Shown here piece after piece: positions 44,312 to 54,263 of a stretch of DNA of 64,000 nt (position 1 is its first letter; each line of letters opens with the position of its first letter). The stretch spans positions 682,001 through 746,000 of the forward strand of contig JAXLTY010000002.1 of the NCBI GenBank assembly GCA_046329815.1. Reading direction: 5' to 3'. Made by a program: the position numbers and the translations under genes. The notes under the pieces were generated by a model. The model ran no database searches. It was not told where the DNA came from and worked only from the letters and a program-made list of their open reading frames with translations. The DNA is from JADJSS01 sp046329815. Its GTDB lineage: Bacteria > Bacteroidota > Bacteroidia > Chitinophagales > JADIYW01.

Positions 44312-46876
44312 ATGCAATATACAAACAGTTTAAAATATTCAATCTATTTATGTTGCATACTTTTTTTGGTATCGTGCAATGCGACTAAACGTATTTTAAA
44401 AGATGATCAGAGTTTATTAATAAGCAATAATATCAGTGTAAAATATACAGGCAAAGCCGTTGAAGACAAAGCGGCTTTAAATTCAGCTTTAGGCAAACAG
44501 GTAGTTTACAATCAGCAGCCGAATAAAAAATTCCTGAGTTTATTTCGTTTGAAATTGGGAATTTATACGATGTCTGTTTTAAAAAATGAAAAACGCCTGA
44601 AAAAACGAATAGCGTTGGAAGATAAAGTCAACAACCTGACCGCAACTGAAAAAGAAAAAGCAGCTTACAAAAAACTAACGAATGCTAAAAAATTCGATAA
44701 TATATTAAATGAAACTTCCGGCGGCGAACCACCTGTTTTATTTGATTCTACAACACTAAGCACATCGATAAAACGCATGAAAAACTATTTGTTTTACCAT
44801 GGTTATTTCTATAATGATGTACAAGCAACATTTGTAACCAAAAAGAAAAAAACAAAAGTATCTTATAAAATTTTAACAGGACAATTATACACTTATAACA
44901 GCATAAAATTAGTCGCAGAAGACTCACTTATTTCTAAAATTGTAAACATAAAACCAAAAGAAAGATTAATTAAAAAAGGCGATGTTTTTGACATGGAAAT
45001 CGCAACTAAAGAACGTCAGCGCCTGGCGGAACTAGTGCAAAACGAAGGATTTTTCACATTCAGTCCTGAATATATTTTTTTAAATGTTGACAGCACGATC
45101 GGCAACCATAAAGTGGATGCGACTTTGTTTATTAAAAACGAACCGGATTCATCTTTACACAAAAAATATTCCTATGAACAAATAGATATTCAAGTCTTGG
45201 ATTTTAGTAAAAGAGCTCAAAACCTGGAACTTAAAAAAAATGATTTTATTACAGATACCATTTGTGATGTAAATTATAAAGTATTGCGTACATCAGTGTT
45301 GCCGCGCGCGCTGAAACGTTCCATTTACATCAAACCATATGATATTTTCAACAAAGACCAGTTAGATAAAACCAGATCGTCATTGAATGGTTTAGGAGTT
45401 TTCAAATTCGTAAATATTGAGCATGAGCCCATCTCTTTATCGCCAACAGAAAATGGTTTATTGACGACTATTAAATGCGCACCGACAAAACGGCATTCTG
45501 TTAGTTCCGATATTGAAGTCAACACAAATGCATCAAGTACAGTTGGTTTCGCTCTTTCCGGTTCTTACCTGAACAGGAATTTATTTAGGTCAGCCGCCAA
45601 ATTCCAGTTCAATTTCTCAGCTGGTGTTGAATTTCAGGTATTGAAAGCAAAACGCCTTGAAAACAGTCCGATTAATACAATCAGTATCAATTCAGAAGCA
45701 AAAATTAATTTGGCGCGCTTCTTTCCTACTTTTCAAAAAGATAAATGTAAAACCTATCAGAAATACAAACCAAGAACTTACTTGAGTGTTGCTTATAATT
45801 TTCAACGACGAATTGGTTTGTATAGTATTCATACTATTGGTGTAAACTATGGTTATGAATGGTATAACGATAAAATGCGTCATATTTTCTCACCATTGAG
45901 TTTTACTTTTGTAAATCCGACAAAAATTACGGATTCTTTTCAAACAAGATTAAACAATGACTCGCGTTTAGCACAAAGTTTTAAACAACAATTTATTTTA
46001 GGTCAAGACTATACATTCCATTACAACAACCAAAATCTGAGTGTTGGAAATTATAAAAATTATTTTCAGTTCAGAGCTAATATTTTTACTTCAGGAAATA
46101 TCATTTATGGAATCACTAAACTGATTCAAAAAGATAAAGAGAAACCTTATTTGTTAGCAAAAATTCCGTTCTCACAATTTACACGTTTCGAAATTGAACC
46201 ACGCTACATATTTAATTTCAAAAAAGGACAAGTGCTCGCTTTCCGCTTTTTTGGTGGCATAGGAATTCCTTATGGAAACTCAAGATATAATGTAGAACAG
46301 ACTAAATATCAAGGACGCGATACTTCATATATTCGCGAAGTTGCCGTAATGCCTTACATTAAGCAATTTTTCTCAGGTGGTCCGAACTCGCTGCGCGGTT
46401 GGGGTTTTCGTAAGGTTGGTCCCGGTGGTTATAACGTCTATCAGTTAAACAATACCAACCTGGACGAAACCGGCGACATTAAATTAGAGCTGAACGCTGA
46501 ATATCGTTTTGGAATTTACAAATTATTCAAAGGCGCTGTTTTCACCGATTTAGGTAATATCTGGATGCTGAAAGAAGATCCATTGCGACCATTAGCCAAT
46601 TTTGACGCGAAGCGCTTCATGAAAGAATTAGCTTGGGACGCTGGTGTTGGGCTTCGTCTGGATTTGAATTTCTTTGTGGTTCGTTTTGATGTAGCAGTTG
46701 CTTTATATGATCCGTCTTTTCCTGTTGGCGACCGATGGACATTCGACAAAATAAACAATGAAGATTATAAAATATTTACATCACGCAAAATAGATGGCAA
46801 TAAAGTACAAGGACTTTATACTTTTAAACTGAAAGATTTTATTGGATTAAATTTCGCAATTGGTTATCCATTCTAA
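44312..46876 (+). CDS. tamL: TamL: lipidated BamA/TamA-family outer-membrane protein
   Basis: The 854-residue product has a lipoprotein signal (lipobox FLVSC near residue 22, then NATKRILKDDQ), N-terminal POTRA domains (about 30-400), and a C-terminal 16-strand Omp85 barrel with the L6 motif GPNSLRGWGFRKVGPGGYN near residue 690 and a terminal Phe (FAIGYPF). Lipidation of an Omp85 protein distinguishes TamL of Bacteroidota from BamA. TamL is thought to work with TamB in the outer-membrane assembly module; tamB is also in this window at 3.7 kb. The trmH/tamL divergent pair is common in the phylum. Confidence 0.85.
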   Translation: MQYTNSLKYSIYLCCILFLVSCNATKRILKDDQSLLISNNISVKYTGKAVEDKAALNSALGKQVVYNQQPNKKFLSLFRLKLGIYTMSVLKNEKRLKKRIALEDKVNNLTATEKEKAAYKKLTNAKKFDNILNETSGGEPPVLFDSTTLSTSIKRMKNYLFYHGYFYNDVQATFVTKKKKTKVSYKILTGQLYTYNSIKLVAEDSLISKIVNIKPKERLIKKGDVFDMEIATKERQRLAELVQNEGFFTFSPEYIFLNVDSTIGNHKVDATLFIKNEPDSSLHKKYSYEQIDIQVLDFSKRAQNLELKKNDFITDTICDVNYKVLRTSVLPRALKRSIYIKPYDIFNKDQLDKTRSSLNGLGVFKFVNIEHEPISLSPTENGLLTTIKCAPTKRHSVSSDIEVNTNASSTVGFALSGSYLNRNLFRSAAKFQFNFSAGVEFQVLKAKRLENSPINTISINSEAKINLARFFPTFQKDKCKTYQKYKPRTYLSVAYNFQRRIGLYSIHTIGVNYGYEWYNDKMRHIFSPLSFTFVNPTKITDSFQTRLNNDSRLAQSFKQQFILGQDYTFHYNNQNLSVGNYKNYFQFRANIFTSGNIIYGITKLIQKDKEKPYLLAKIPFSQFTRFEIEPRYIFNFKKGQVLAFRFFGGIGIPYGNSRYNVEQTKYQGRDTSYIREVAVMPYIKQFFSGGPNSLRGWGFRKVGPGGYNVYQLNNTNLDETGDIKLELNAEYRFGIYKLFKGAVFTDLGNIWMLKEDPLRPLANFDAKRFMKELAWDAGVGLRLDLNFFVVRFDVAVALYDPSFPVGDRWTFDKINNEDYKIFTSRKIDGNKVQGLYTFKLKDFIGLNFAIGYPF

Positions 46877-46932
46877 TTAACTAAAATATCAGGCAACTTT
46901 TATTTAATTTTAATTGTCTTATTTTATTATAC

Positions 46933-49164
46933 ATGCAATTCATTCGAAACATATTATCATTCATCAGCAAAAAAAAATTCATTGTAGTTATCGTGGTATT
47001 CGTTTGTTTTAGTAAAGATATACATGCACAAAATTTTAAACGCTTTGACTATTTACCGGTTTATGAAAATAGCAATCAGTTATATTATCCATGGACCGGC
47101 GGTTTGAATAGTGTTCAGTTTGGTAAAGCAGATGTAAATCATGATGGCAAAAGAGATTTGGTGGTTTATGACAAATCAAATCAGAAATATTGCATTTTTC
47201 TGACGCTAACATCGAATTCTATTCATTATAATTTTGATGCAAGCTACGCGGCGCATTTTCCGCCAATAAACGGATGGATGGTTATCAAAGATTACAATTG
47301 CGATGGTATTGAAGATGTTTTCACTTACAATAATCAAGGAAATATTAAAGTATATACCGGTTTTTACAGAAACGACACCTTGAATTTTAAATTGCAGCAA
47401 GATGGATTTTACTATCTTGGTTCTGGTGTACCGATTAATGTTTATTGCGCTGACGTGTTGAAACCTGCAATTGTAGATGTCAATTTGGATGGTGATTTGG
47501 ATATTATTTCATTTGATGTATTTGGCACGCGTTTAATTTATTATGAAAATCAGCAGAAAGAATTAAGTTTATCTTGCGATAGTTTATTCTTTAAAAAAAC
47601 AGACAATTGTTTCGGCAATGTGCGCGATTCGTTTTCATCCATATATGCATTGCGCGACACCTGTGGTTTTAAATTCGGGCGCATGAGTGGTGATACTAAA
47701 ATTGAGCATACTGGTTCCACTGTAGATGCAATTGATGCAGACAATAACGGCGCGATTGATATATTAATTGGAAGTGTTTCTATTAACACCATTACGATGC
47801 TATACAATAATGGTAACACATCATATGCAAGTATTTTAAACCAGGACACACATTATCCAAGCAACAATGTTTCTTATGATGTTAATTCATTCGCATCGCC
47901 TGTATTTATTGACGTTGACAATGACAACAAGCGAGATCTTTTAGTTTCAACTTATGATATTGGCGCAACAAATGTCAATAATATTTGGTTTTATAAAAAC
48001 AGTAAAATCAACAAACTGGATCTGCAATTACAGCAAAAGAATTTTTTATTAGACAACATGATTGATGCCGGCGAAAATTCTATTCCTTGTTTTATGGATA
48101 TTGATGGCGATGGTTTAAAAGACATGCTCATCGGCAGTGGCGGCTTCCGAGAAAATGCAACAACTACTTACAGATTGTTATATTACAAAAATACCGGCGC
48201 ACCTGATTATCCGAAATTTACGTTGCAAAACAATGACTTTTTAGACATCAGCACATTTGGCATCAAGGATCTTGCGCCTGCTTCAGGTGATATTGATAAT
48301 GATGGTGATGATGATCTTTTAGTTGGTATGAATGAAGGAAAAATAATTTATTGGGAAAATACAGCAACAATCGGCAATCCTGTAAATTTAGTGTATAGAA
48401 GTTTTTTAAAAGACTCGAGCAACAACCAGATTTCAATTGGCAGCAACTCAACACCTAGTATTGCTGATTTGGACAAAGACGGCAAAAATGATCTTATTGT
48501 TGGTGAAAGAAACGGAAACATTAATTTTTACAAAGGAAACTCTTCAACAACTGCAAAATTCTCATTCGTTACAGATTCTGTCGGAAAAATAAGAATCAAA
48601 AGTCTGAACAGTACATTTGGTTACACACAGCCAACAATTGTTGATGCAAACAATGATGGCAAACTGGATTTGATTTTAGGTACCAATCAATCAGGTTTGT
48701 TGTTGTATGATAACGTTGAAGATAATTGGAATAATACAATGACAACGACTACTGCTGCTGTTCCTGATTATTTAGGTTTCAGAACTTCTGCTTGCGCAAA
48801 CGATATTACAGCAGATGGAAAGTTAGAATTATTAACAGGCAGCACTGATGGTGGTGTTATCATTTTCAGTCAGGATGCGCCACCGTTTCAACCAACTGCT
48901 GTAATAAACAATACAATACAAAAACTAGATTTCAGTATTTTTCCAAATCCTGCTAACAACCAGATTACAGTTGTTTTTCCTGAATCAAAGAAAGATATTC
49001 AATTGCAAATCTATAATGTGCTTGGAGAAGTTATGGTTTCAGCAACGTATCATCAAAAATCAACTGTTGATTTAAGTACAGCATTATTACCGAATGGAAT
49101 TTATTTACTAAAAATTTCCGATGGCATAAAAGAAGGTATTCAGAAGATCATCGTACAGCACTAA
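46933..49164 (+). CDS. Secreted FG-GAP/VCBS-repeat protein with T9SS sorting domain
   Basis: The 743-residue protein has a signal sequence with a basic N-region (KKKFIVVIVVFVCFSKDIHAQ). It has about six FG-GAP/VCBS repeats with calcium-binding loops such as ADVNHDGKRDLVV, VDVNLDGDLDI, IDADNNGAIDI, IDVDNDNKRDLLV, DIDGDGLKDMLIG and DANNDGKLDLILG, forming an integrin-like propeller. A C-terminal T9SS type A domain (IFPNPANNQITV) ends it. It is expected on the cell surface or secreted, binding Ca2+. Adhesion is the common role of such proteins. Its stop codon directly abuts the stop of the convergent oxidoreductase gene. Confidence 0.87.
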   Translation: MQFIRNILSFISKKKFIVVIVVFVCFSKDIHAQNFKRFDYLPVYENSNQLYYPWTGGLNSVQFGKADVNHDGKRDLVVYDKSNQKYCIFLTLTSNSIHYNFDASYAAHFPPINGWMVIKDYNCDGIEDVFTYNNQGNIKVYTGFYRNDTLNFKLQQDGFYYLGSGVPINVYCADVLKPAIVDVNLDGDLDIISFDVFGTRLIYYENQQKELSLSCDSLFFKKTDNCFGNVRDSFSSIYALRDTCGFKFGRMSGDTKIEHTGSTVDAIDADNNGAIDILIGSVSINTITMLYNNGNTSYASILNQDTHYPSNNVSYDVNSFASPVFIDVDNDNKRDLLVSTYDIGATNVNNIWFYKNSKINKLDLQLQQKNFLLDNMIDAGENSIPCFMDIDGDGLKDMLIGSGGFRENATTTYRLLYYKNTGAPDYPKFTLQNNDFLDISTFGIKDLAPASGDIDNDGDDDLLVGMNEGKIIYWENTATIGNPVNLVYRSFLKDSSNNQISIGSNSTPSIADLDKDGKNDLIVGERNGNINFYKGNSSTTAKFSFVTDSVGKIRIKSLNSTFGYTQPTIVDANNDGKLDLILGTNQSGLLLYDNVEDNWNNTMTTTTAAVPDYLGFRTSACANDITADGKLELLTGSTDGGVIIFSQDAPPFQPTAVINNTIQKLDFSIFPNPANNQITVVFPESKKDIQLQIYNVLGEVMVSATYHQKSTVDLSTALLPNGIYLLKISDGIKEGIQKIIVQH

Positions 49165-50277
49165 TTACATACCATTCACTGCAATTCTCGCTACAAAAGG
49201 CGACATGGCAACACCCATTCCATTACACGACATGACATATTTTGTACAGTTATTCAATGGCATTACAATAGGCAATTTATCATTGGAAAAGCCCATGATT
49301 CCTTGCCAGTAATGTTCGATTTCAAATGGTGTGTTTGGCAAAATTACTTCCTTTAATTTATCTATTAAATGATTAATGATTTTTGCATTGGCTTCAAATG
49401 CGGTAGTTTGTTCTGTTTCAAAATCTAAATTGCGTGCGCCACCGAACAAAACGCGTTTGCCTACATTACGGAAATAATAAAAACCTTCATCAAAATGAAA
49501 GCTGCCTTTAAATGGTAGATTTTCTATTTCATTGGTGATAATAACTTGTCCGCGACCAGGTTTTACAGGCATTTCAGGCACTAACTCATTTATAAATGCA
49601 TTTGTACACAACACAATTTTTTCTGCTGCAATCACAAAGTTACCGGTTGCTTCGTTATTCAGATATAAAATATTTCCTTGTATATTTTTTACGTTAGCAC
49701 CTGTGATGATTTGTACATTTTTTTCTTTTAACAGAGTCCAGTAATTCAATAATAATTTCCCTGAATCGATCTGGCGTTCCAATTCAATAAACAATAATTG
49801 TTGAACAGCATCTGAAAATCTGAATTCTTTTATTCTGTTTGAATGATCGAAATAAACCGGACATTTGAAAACAGGCATCAAAAGCGTATTTAGATAATCT
49901 AATTTATTTTGTGATAGTAGAGATTGTTTATCACCAATAATCAACTCATAACCACCAAATGTAGTGTCTAATTTTTCATTGCCAAATATGCTGAGTAAAA
50001 TTTTTAAACCTTCAAAACGTTGCCATACCACTTCAACAGCTTTTCGTTCACCAAGTATTTCAATATCATGCAGAATTTCCGTTGGTGATCCGAAACACAT
50101 GAAACCAGCATTTTTAGTGGATGCGCCGGTTGGAAAAACACCACGTTCCAAAACTACAATACTTGCAGTTGGATACTTCTGGCGCAATTCATAAGCAACA
50201 GAGCAGCCCATAATGCCTGCACCGACAACGACAAAATCGTATTTTGACAGCGAATTATTTTCCCAGTATGAAAGCAT
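49165..50277 (-). CDS. FAD-dependent oxidoreductase, DAO (glycine oxidase-like) family
   Basis: The 370-residue protein has an N-terminal Rossmann dinucleotide motif (VVGAGIMGCSVAYELR, about residues 17-32), the ERG/ASTKNAGFMCFG FAD-contact segment, and DAO-family C-terminal elements (GGARNLDFE and YWQGIMGFSNDKLPIV). It oxidises an amino acid or related amine using FAD; the substrate is unknown. It is a soluble cytoplasmic protein. No partner subunit is adjacent. Confidence 0.88.
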   Translation of the reverse strand: MLSYWENNSLSKYDFVVVGAGIMGCSVAYELRQKYPTASIVVLERGVFPTGASTKNAGFMCFGSPTEILHDIEILGERKAVEVVWQRFEGLKILLSIFGNEKLDTTFGGYELIIGDKQSLLSQNKLDYLNTLLMPVFKCPVYFDHSNRIKEFRFSDAVQQLLFIELERQIDSGKLLLNYWTLLKEKNVQIITGANVKNIQGNILYLNNEATGNFVIAAEKIVLCTNAFINELVPEMPVKPGRGQVIITNEIENLPFKGSFHFDEGFYYFRNVGKRVLFGGARNLDFETEQTTAFEANAKIINHLIDKLKEVILPNTPFEIEHYWQGIMGFSNDKLPIVMPLNNCTKYVMSCNGMGVAMSPFVARIAVNGM

Positions 50278-50309
50278 TGCGTTTATTTATTTATTTACAA
50301 ATCTATAAA

Positions 50310-50345
50310 TAAAAAAAAGCCAACCATAAAAATGATTGACTTTTA
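50310..50345 (-). terminator. Intrinsic terminator of the 68-residue gene
   Basis: On the minus strand AAGTCAATCAT and ATGGTTGGCTT form an 11-bp stem with two G-U pairs, followed by a T-run of eight. It lies about 25 bp after the stop codon at 50371. Confidence 0.8.
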
Positions 50346-50370
50346 TACTTTTTAAAGAGAAAAATGTTGA

Positions 50371-50577
50371 TTAAAATCCTTTTTTAGCAACACCATCTTT
50401 AATTGCCTGAAGTGCTTTCGCTTCACCTAAGATTGCGGCCATTTTGTTACCTTTACCATCATTTCCTGTTGCCATATAACCACCTCTTGCAGTTTTAGTG
50501 ATTACTGCATCATGCATCGGAACGTCTTTCTCTTTTGTTTTTAGGCAGTATGCCTTAATCATTTTAGATTTGTCCAT
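50371..50577 (-). CDS. Small DUF5679-like protein
   Basis: The 68-residue protein begins MDKSKMIKAYCLKTKEKDVP and contains KTARGGYMATG, resembling the DUF5679 pattern (A-Y-C-x-K ... M-x-x-G-R). The second cysteine pair of the zinc-ribbon version is missing, so metal binding is doubtful. It has its own terminator and a Bacteroidota-like promoter region upstream, which suggests a separately expressed small protein. The function is unknown. Confidence 0.72.
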   Translation of the reverse strand: MDKSKMIKAYCLKTKEKDVPMHDAVITKTARGGYMATGNDGKGNKMAAILGEAKALQAIKDGVAKKGF

Positions 50578-50739
50578 TTTTAGTTGTTTTTTTTGATTAA
50601 CAAATTAATATGGTCAAATTTAGTAAACTATACGATATAATAGCAGATTCTGCGTTTGACGACAAATTTTACAGAAAAATACTAACATTTAGTATTTTCT
50701 ATAAATCACTAATAAACAGCAACTTAACTAAAAACAGGT

Positions 50740-51831
50740 TTACTCAGCCAAAATATTGTTCATAATTCGTGTCTGGTGACGAATAGATTCCTGGTGAATC
50801 GCTTCCATCATATCTTTTACAAAGTCTTCAGTCAGCTCTTTTTTAGCTGCTTTTTTGATTCTGTCATTGATGATTTCGTCCCAACGATTGGTTTGTAAGA
50901 TGGTAATTCCGTTGTCGCGCTTGAACTCACCTATTTTGCGCGCAATGTCCATACGTTCGCCCATAATTTCCAGCATGTAATTGTCAATGCGGTCGATTTG
51001 AGCACGCAATGCTTCCAACTGGTTTTCTGCATAATCGTCTAATTTTGATGAACGCACGATTAATGAAGAAACGATCTCGCCTAAGCGTTCAGGCGTTACC
51101 TGTTGTGCTGCATCTGACCAAGCATTGTCCGGATCGCGGTGTGATTCAATCATCAAACCGTCAAAATCCAAATCTAATGCTTTTTGAGAAACCGATGGAA
51201 TCAGCTCACGGTTGCCGCAAATATGTGACGGATCGACAATGATCGGCATGTTTGGATACAAGCGACGCATTTCTACCGGAAGTTCCCACATCGGTTTGTT
51301 TCTGTATTTCGACTTTTCATAAGAAGAAAAACCACGATGAATAGCACCTAGTTTTGTAATGCCAACAGCATTTAAACGTTCCATACTGCCTAACCACAAC
51401 TGCAAATCAGGATTGATCGGATTTTTTACTAAAACCGGAATATCAACACCTTTCAACGCGTCAGCCACCTCCTGAACAGAAAACGGATTTACTGTGGTGC
51501 GCGCGCCGATCCAGAGAATATCAACACCTGCTTCTAACGCTTCCTGCACATGTTGTGCGGTTGCTACTTCAACTGTAGTTGGTTTACCTATTTCTTTTCC
51601 TGCATTCACCAACCAAGCCAAGCCATCTTTACCGATACCTTCAAACATGCCTGGACGCGTGCGTGGTTTCCAGATGCCTGCACGCAAAACATCAATGCCT
51701 TTGTTGGCAAGGCGTTGTGCGGTTTCAGTCATTTGTTCTTCTGTCTCGCAAGAACAGGGTCCTGATATGATGATTGGTTTCTGGAAATTAAAACCCCAAT
51801 CTTTTATAGGTGTTAGTGTTAAGTTGCTCAT
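50740..51831 (-). CDS. Bifunctional DAHP synthase / chorismate mutase
   Basis: The 363-residue fusion carries an N-terminal type I-beta DAHP synthase (about 1-265) with SGPCSCETEEQM, AGIWKPRTRPGMFEG, KNPINPDL, and the metal-binding DPSHICG and ESHRDPDNAWSDA. The C-terminal part (about 275-360) is an AroQ-type chorismate mutase (LRAQIDRIDNYMLEIMGERM). It catalyses the first shikimate step and the branch toward Phe and Tyr. In many Bacteroidota this gene follows tyrA; here 4.2 kb of other genes lie between. No leader peptide is seen upstream of this copy. Confidence 0.94.
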   Translation of the reverse strand: MSNLTLTPIKDWGFNFQKPIIISGPCSCETEEQMTETAQRLANKGIDVLRAGIWKPRTRPGMFEGIGKDGLAWLVNAGKEIGKPTTVEVATAQHVQEALEAGVDILWIGARTTVNPFSVQEVADALKGVDIPVLVKNPINPDLQLWLGSMERLNAVGITKLGAIHRGFSSYEKSKYRNKPMWELPVEMRRLYPNMPIIVDPSHICGNRELIPSVSQKALDLDFDGLMIESHRDPDNAWSDAAQQVTPERLGEIVSSLIVRSSKLDDYAENQLEALRAQIDRIDNYMLEIMGERMDIARKIGEFKRDNGITILQTNRWDEIINDRIKKAAKKELTEDFVKDMMEAIHQESIRHQTRIMNNILAE

Positions 51832-51840
51832 GTTTAGTAG

Positions 51841-51950
51841 TTAAAAGTTATTAGTTATTAGTTATAGGTTAATAGTTGCTAGGTATTTGTTTAAAAACAC
51901 ACCATTGACTAATGACTATTGACCAATTACTATTTCACACTAAAAATAAA
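51841..51950. repeat. Degenerate short-word repeat region upstream of DAHP synthase
   Basis: Words such as TTAGTTATTAGTTATAG and CATTGACTAATGACTATTGACC fill the 5' side of the DAHP synthase gene. It is simple, slippage-prone DNA of the kind often seen between Bacteroidota genes. The rest of the 227-bp gap is AT-rich, with no clear site. Confidence 0.5.
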
Positions 51951-52058
51951 TCATTTCAGCTAAATTCGATTTCATTTACACAAAACATCAATATTTATTA
52001 ATAGTTTGGTGATGTTTGAAAAAATGGTTATTTAGTCTAATTTAGAGTACAATTATAA

Positions 52059-52787
52059 ATGAAACAACACTCAAATATTATATTAGTAGTTCTGTTTACG
52101 ATATTGAGTTGTAAATCACATAAGCAATCTGAAGAGTTTGTATCTATTCCTGTCAATGACGTGGAAGAACAAGAAATACAAAAGAAAAGTATGAGTAGAG
52201 CTGCTTACGCATATAGTGAAACAGAAAGTATTCCTAATTTAAAGAATTTAAAGAATGATTTCCAAATTATTACAGACACTAACTTTAAAGCTGTAAACTT
52301 TATTTCGGATTTAGAAATTTTCAACAAAAAACTAGCGAGAATAAAAGATGCCGAAGCAATTCATAAAATGAATCAAGGTCAACAGTTAATTTGGATCATA
52401 AATAACACCAACGATACTATTGAGTTGAAAGCACAAGATTTCAGCTTATTATGTCTGCTTCAGGCAAAAACAAAAAATGGTTTATGGAAAAATATCGAAT
52501 ACTGGAGATTTAGTGATTGTGGAAATAGTTATTATTCATATTCTGTCTTACCAAAAACTGCAAATTCTATCATTTCAAATTTTCACAATGAAGGTGATTT
52601 TGAGACATTGCTTCGCTTTCAAATCGCTGGTAAATATAAATTTTATTATTCAAATGAATTTTCCGGTCGTATTTATAAATCCAGATTTGTTGCGGATACA
52701 AGCGCTTATTATGAACAGTATGGTCATCGATATAAAATTCCTCATGAGAATTTTGATAGTATTTACAAAAACACACGCGAATATTAA
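52059..52787 (+). CDS. Lipoprotein of unknown function
   Basis: The 242-residue product has a short lipoprotein signal (MKQHSNIILVVLFTILSC, Cys at about residue 18). The body is mixed alpha/beta with a segment GQQLIWIINNTNDTIELKAQDFSLLCLLQAK, typical of small secreted Ig-like proteins, but no domain is recognised. It stands alone between the divergent DAHP synthase gene and the DEAD-box gene. Confidence 0.65.
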   Translation: MKQHSNIILVVLFTILSCKSHKQSEEFVSIPVNDVEEQEIQKKSMSRAAYAYSETESIPNLKNLKNDFQIITDTNFKAVNFISDLEIFNKKLARIKDAEAIHKMNQGQQLIWIINNTNDTIELKAQDFSLLCLLQAKTKNGLWKNIEYWRFSDCGNSYYSYSVLPKTANSIISNFHNEGDFETLLRFQIAGKYKFYYSNEFSGRIYKSRFVADTSAYYEQYGHRYKIPHENFDSIYKNTREY

Positions 52788-52900
52788 TTTTCAACCACTT
52801 TTTGATTTTTGTAAACTATTTATATTATCTTCTGCGTACAATCAAAAAACATTACGTTCTTACCTTTCATACCATTACTTTTGTGTAGAAATTACGACTT

Positions 52901-54238
52901 ATGACCTTTGCTGAATTAAATCTGACCAAACAACTACTGAACGCACTGGATGATATCGGATTGACTACGCCTACTACGATTCAGCAAAAAGGATTTTCTA
53001 CTATCATGTCTGGTAAAGATGTGGTTGGCATTGCGCAAACCGGTACCGGAAAAACATTTGCTTACTTATTGCCAACACTTCGTTTATGGTCATTTTCCAA
53101 AGATGCCGTTCCAACTATTTTAATATTAGTACCAACGCGCGAGTTAGTGGTGCAAGTCGCTGAACAATGCAAGTTATTGACCAAATACATGAACGTAAAA
53201 ACGGTTGGCGTATTCGGTGGCGCGAATATCAAACCGCAAGCAACAGAACTTTCTCAAGGTGCTGATGTAGTAGTAGCAACGCCAGGTAGATTGTTGGATT
53301 TAGTATTGAACGGCGCACTGGATCTTCGCAGAATAAAACGTTTCATCATTGATGAAGTGGATGAAATGATGGATATGGGTTTTCGTCCGCAGTTGGTGCG
53401 TGTAATCGACTTGTTGCCAAAACAGCGACAAAACCTATTGTTTTCAGCTACTATTACTGATGATGTTGATGTGCTGATACACGACTTTTTTAATTTTCCG
53501 CAACGCATCGAAGCGGCGCCGACAGGAACGCCGCTCGAAAAAATAAAGCAGTCTGCGTATAAAATTCCAAATTTTAATACAAAAGTCAATTTCTTAAAAT
53601 TATTACTGAAAGACGAAGCGTTTATCAAAGTGCTGGTGTTTATTTCTACCAAACGACTGGCTGATATTTTATTTTCTCAATTAGAAAATGAGTTTAAAGA
53701 ACAGGTTGGTATCATCCATTCCGGCAAAGCGCAAAATCTGCGTTTTGATGCAGTCAATAAGTTTGAAGCCGGTGATTATCGCATCTTAATTGCCACCGAT
53801 ATTGTAGCGCGAGGTTTGGATATTGCAGCAGTTTCGCATGTTATAAACTTTGATATTCCAAACGAACCGGAAAATTATATTCACCGAATAGGAAGAACAG
53901 GAAGAGCTGATAAAGATGGTATCGCAATCAGTTTGGTTACTAAAAAAGATGAAGACAGAATAGCTGATATTGAAGCGCTGATGCAGAAAAAGATTCCGGG
54001 AAAACGTTTGCCGAAAGAAGTGGAAATTTCCAAAGAGCATGTAAAAGAAGAAACGCCTGAATTGTTTGAAAAGCAATTAGCGACCAAAGTGCCAAAGAAG
54101 AAAAAAACGGAAGAACGCGGCGCGAGTTTTCATGAAAAAAAAGCGAAGAACCAAAAAGTAAACAAAAAGATACGACACGAAGAAAAGATGAAGATGAAAT
54201 ATGGTAAACCTAAAACGCGCGGACAAAAAAGGAAATGA
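52901..54238 (+). CDS. DEAD-box ATP-dependent RNA helicase (motif II DEVD)
   Basis: The 445-residue protein shows all SF2 DEAD-box motifs: Q motif (TTPTTIQQ), I AQTGTGKT, Ia PTRELVVQ, TPGRL, III SAT, V ATDIVARGLDI and VI HRIGRTGR. Motif II reads DEVDEMMDMGF instead of DEAD. A basic, Lys-rich C-terminal tail (about 385-445) probably binds RNA. It likely acts in ribosome assembly or cold adaptation. The conservative Ala-to-Val change should keep ATPase activity. Confidence 0.93.
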   Translation: MTFAELNLTKQLLNALDDIGLTTPTTIQQKGFSTIMSGKDVVGIAQTGTGKTFAYLLPTLRLWSFSKDAVPTILILVPTRELVVQVAEQCKLLTKYMNVKTVGVFGGANIKPQATELSQGADVVVATPGRLLDLVLNGALDLRRIKRFIIDEVDEMMDMGFRPQLVRVIDLLPKQRQNLLFSATITDDVDVLIHDFFNFPQRIEAAPTGTPLEKIKQSAYKIPNFNTKVNFLKLLLKDEAFIKVLVFISTKRLADILFSQLENEFKEQVGIIHSGKAQNLRFDAVNKFEAGDYRILIATDIVARGLDIAAVSHVINFDIPNEPENYIHRIGRTGRADKDGIAISLVTKKDEDRIADIEALMQKKIPGKRLPKEVEISKEHVKEETPELFEKQLATKVPKKKKTEERGASFHEKKAKNQKVNKKIRHEEKMKMKYGKPKTRGQKRK

Positions 54239-54263
54239 TTAATTTCGGTATAATTTTAATACA

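Noticed and set aside
51970..52000. Four-codon MIYF mini frame upstream of DAHP synthase as a second leader peptide
   Set aside because: It is too short, has only two aromatic codons, and no terminator/antiterminator structure follows.
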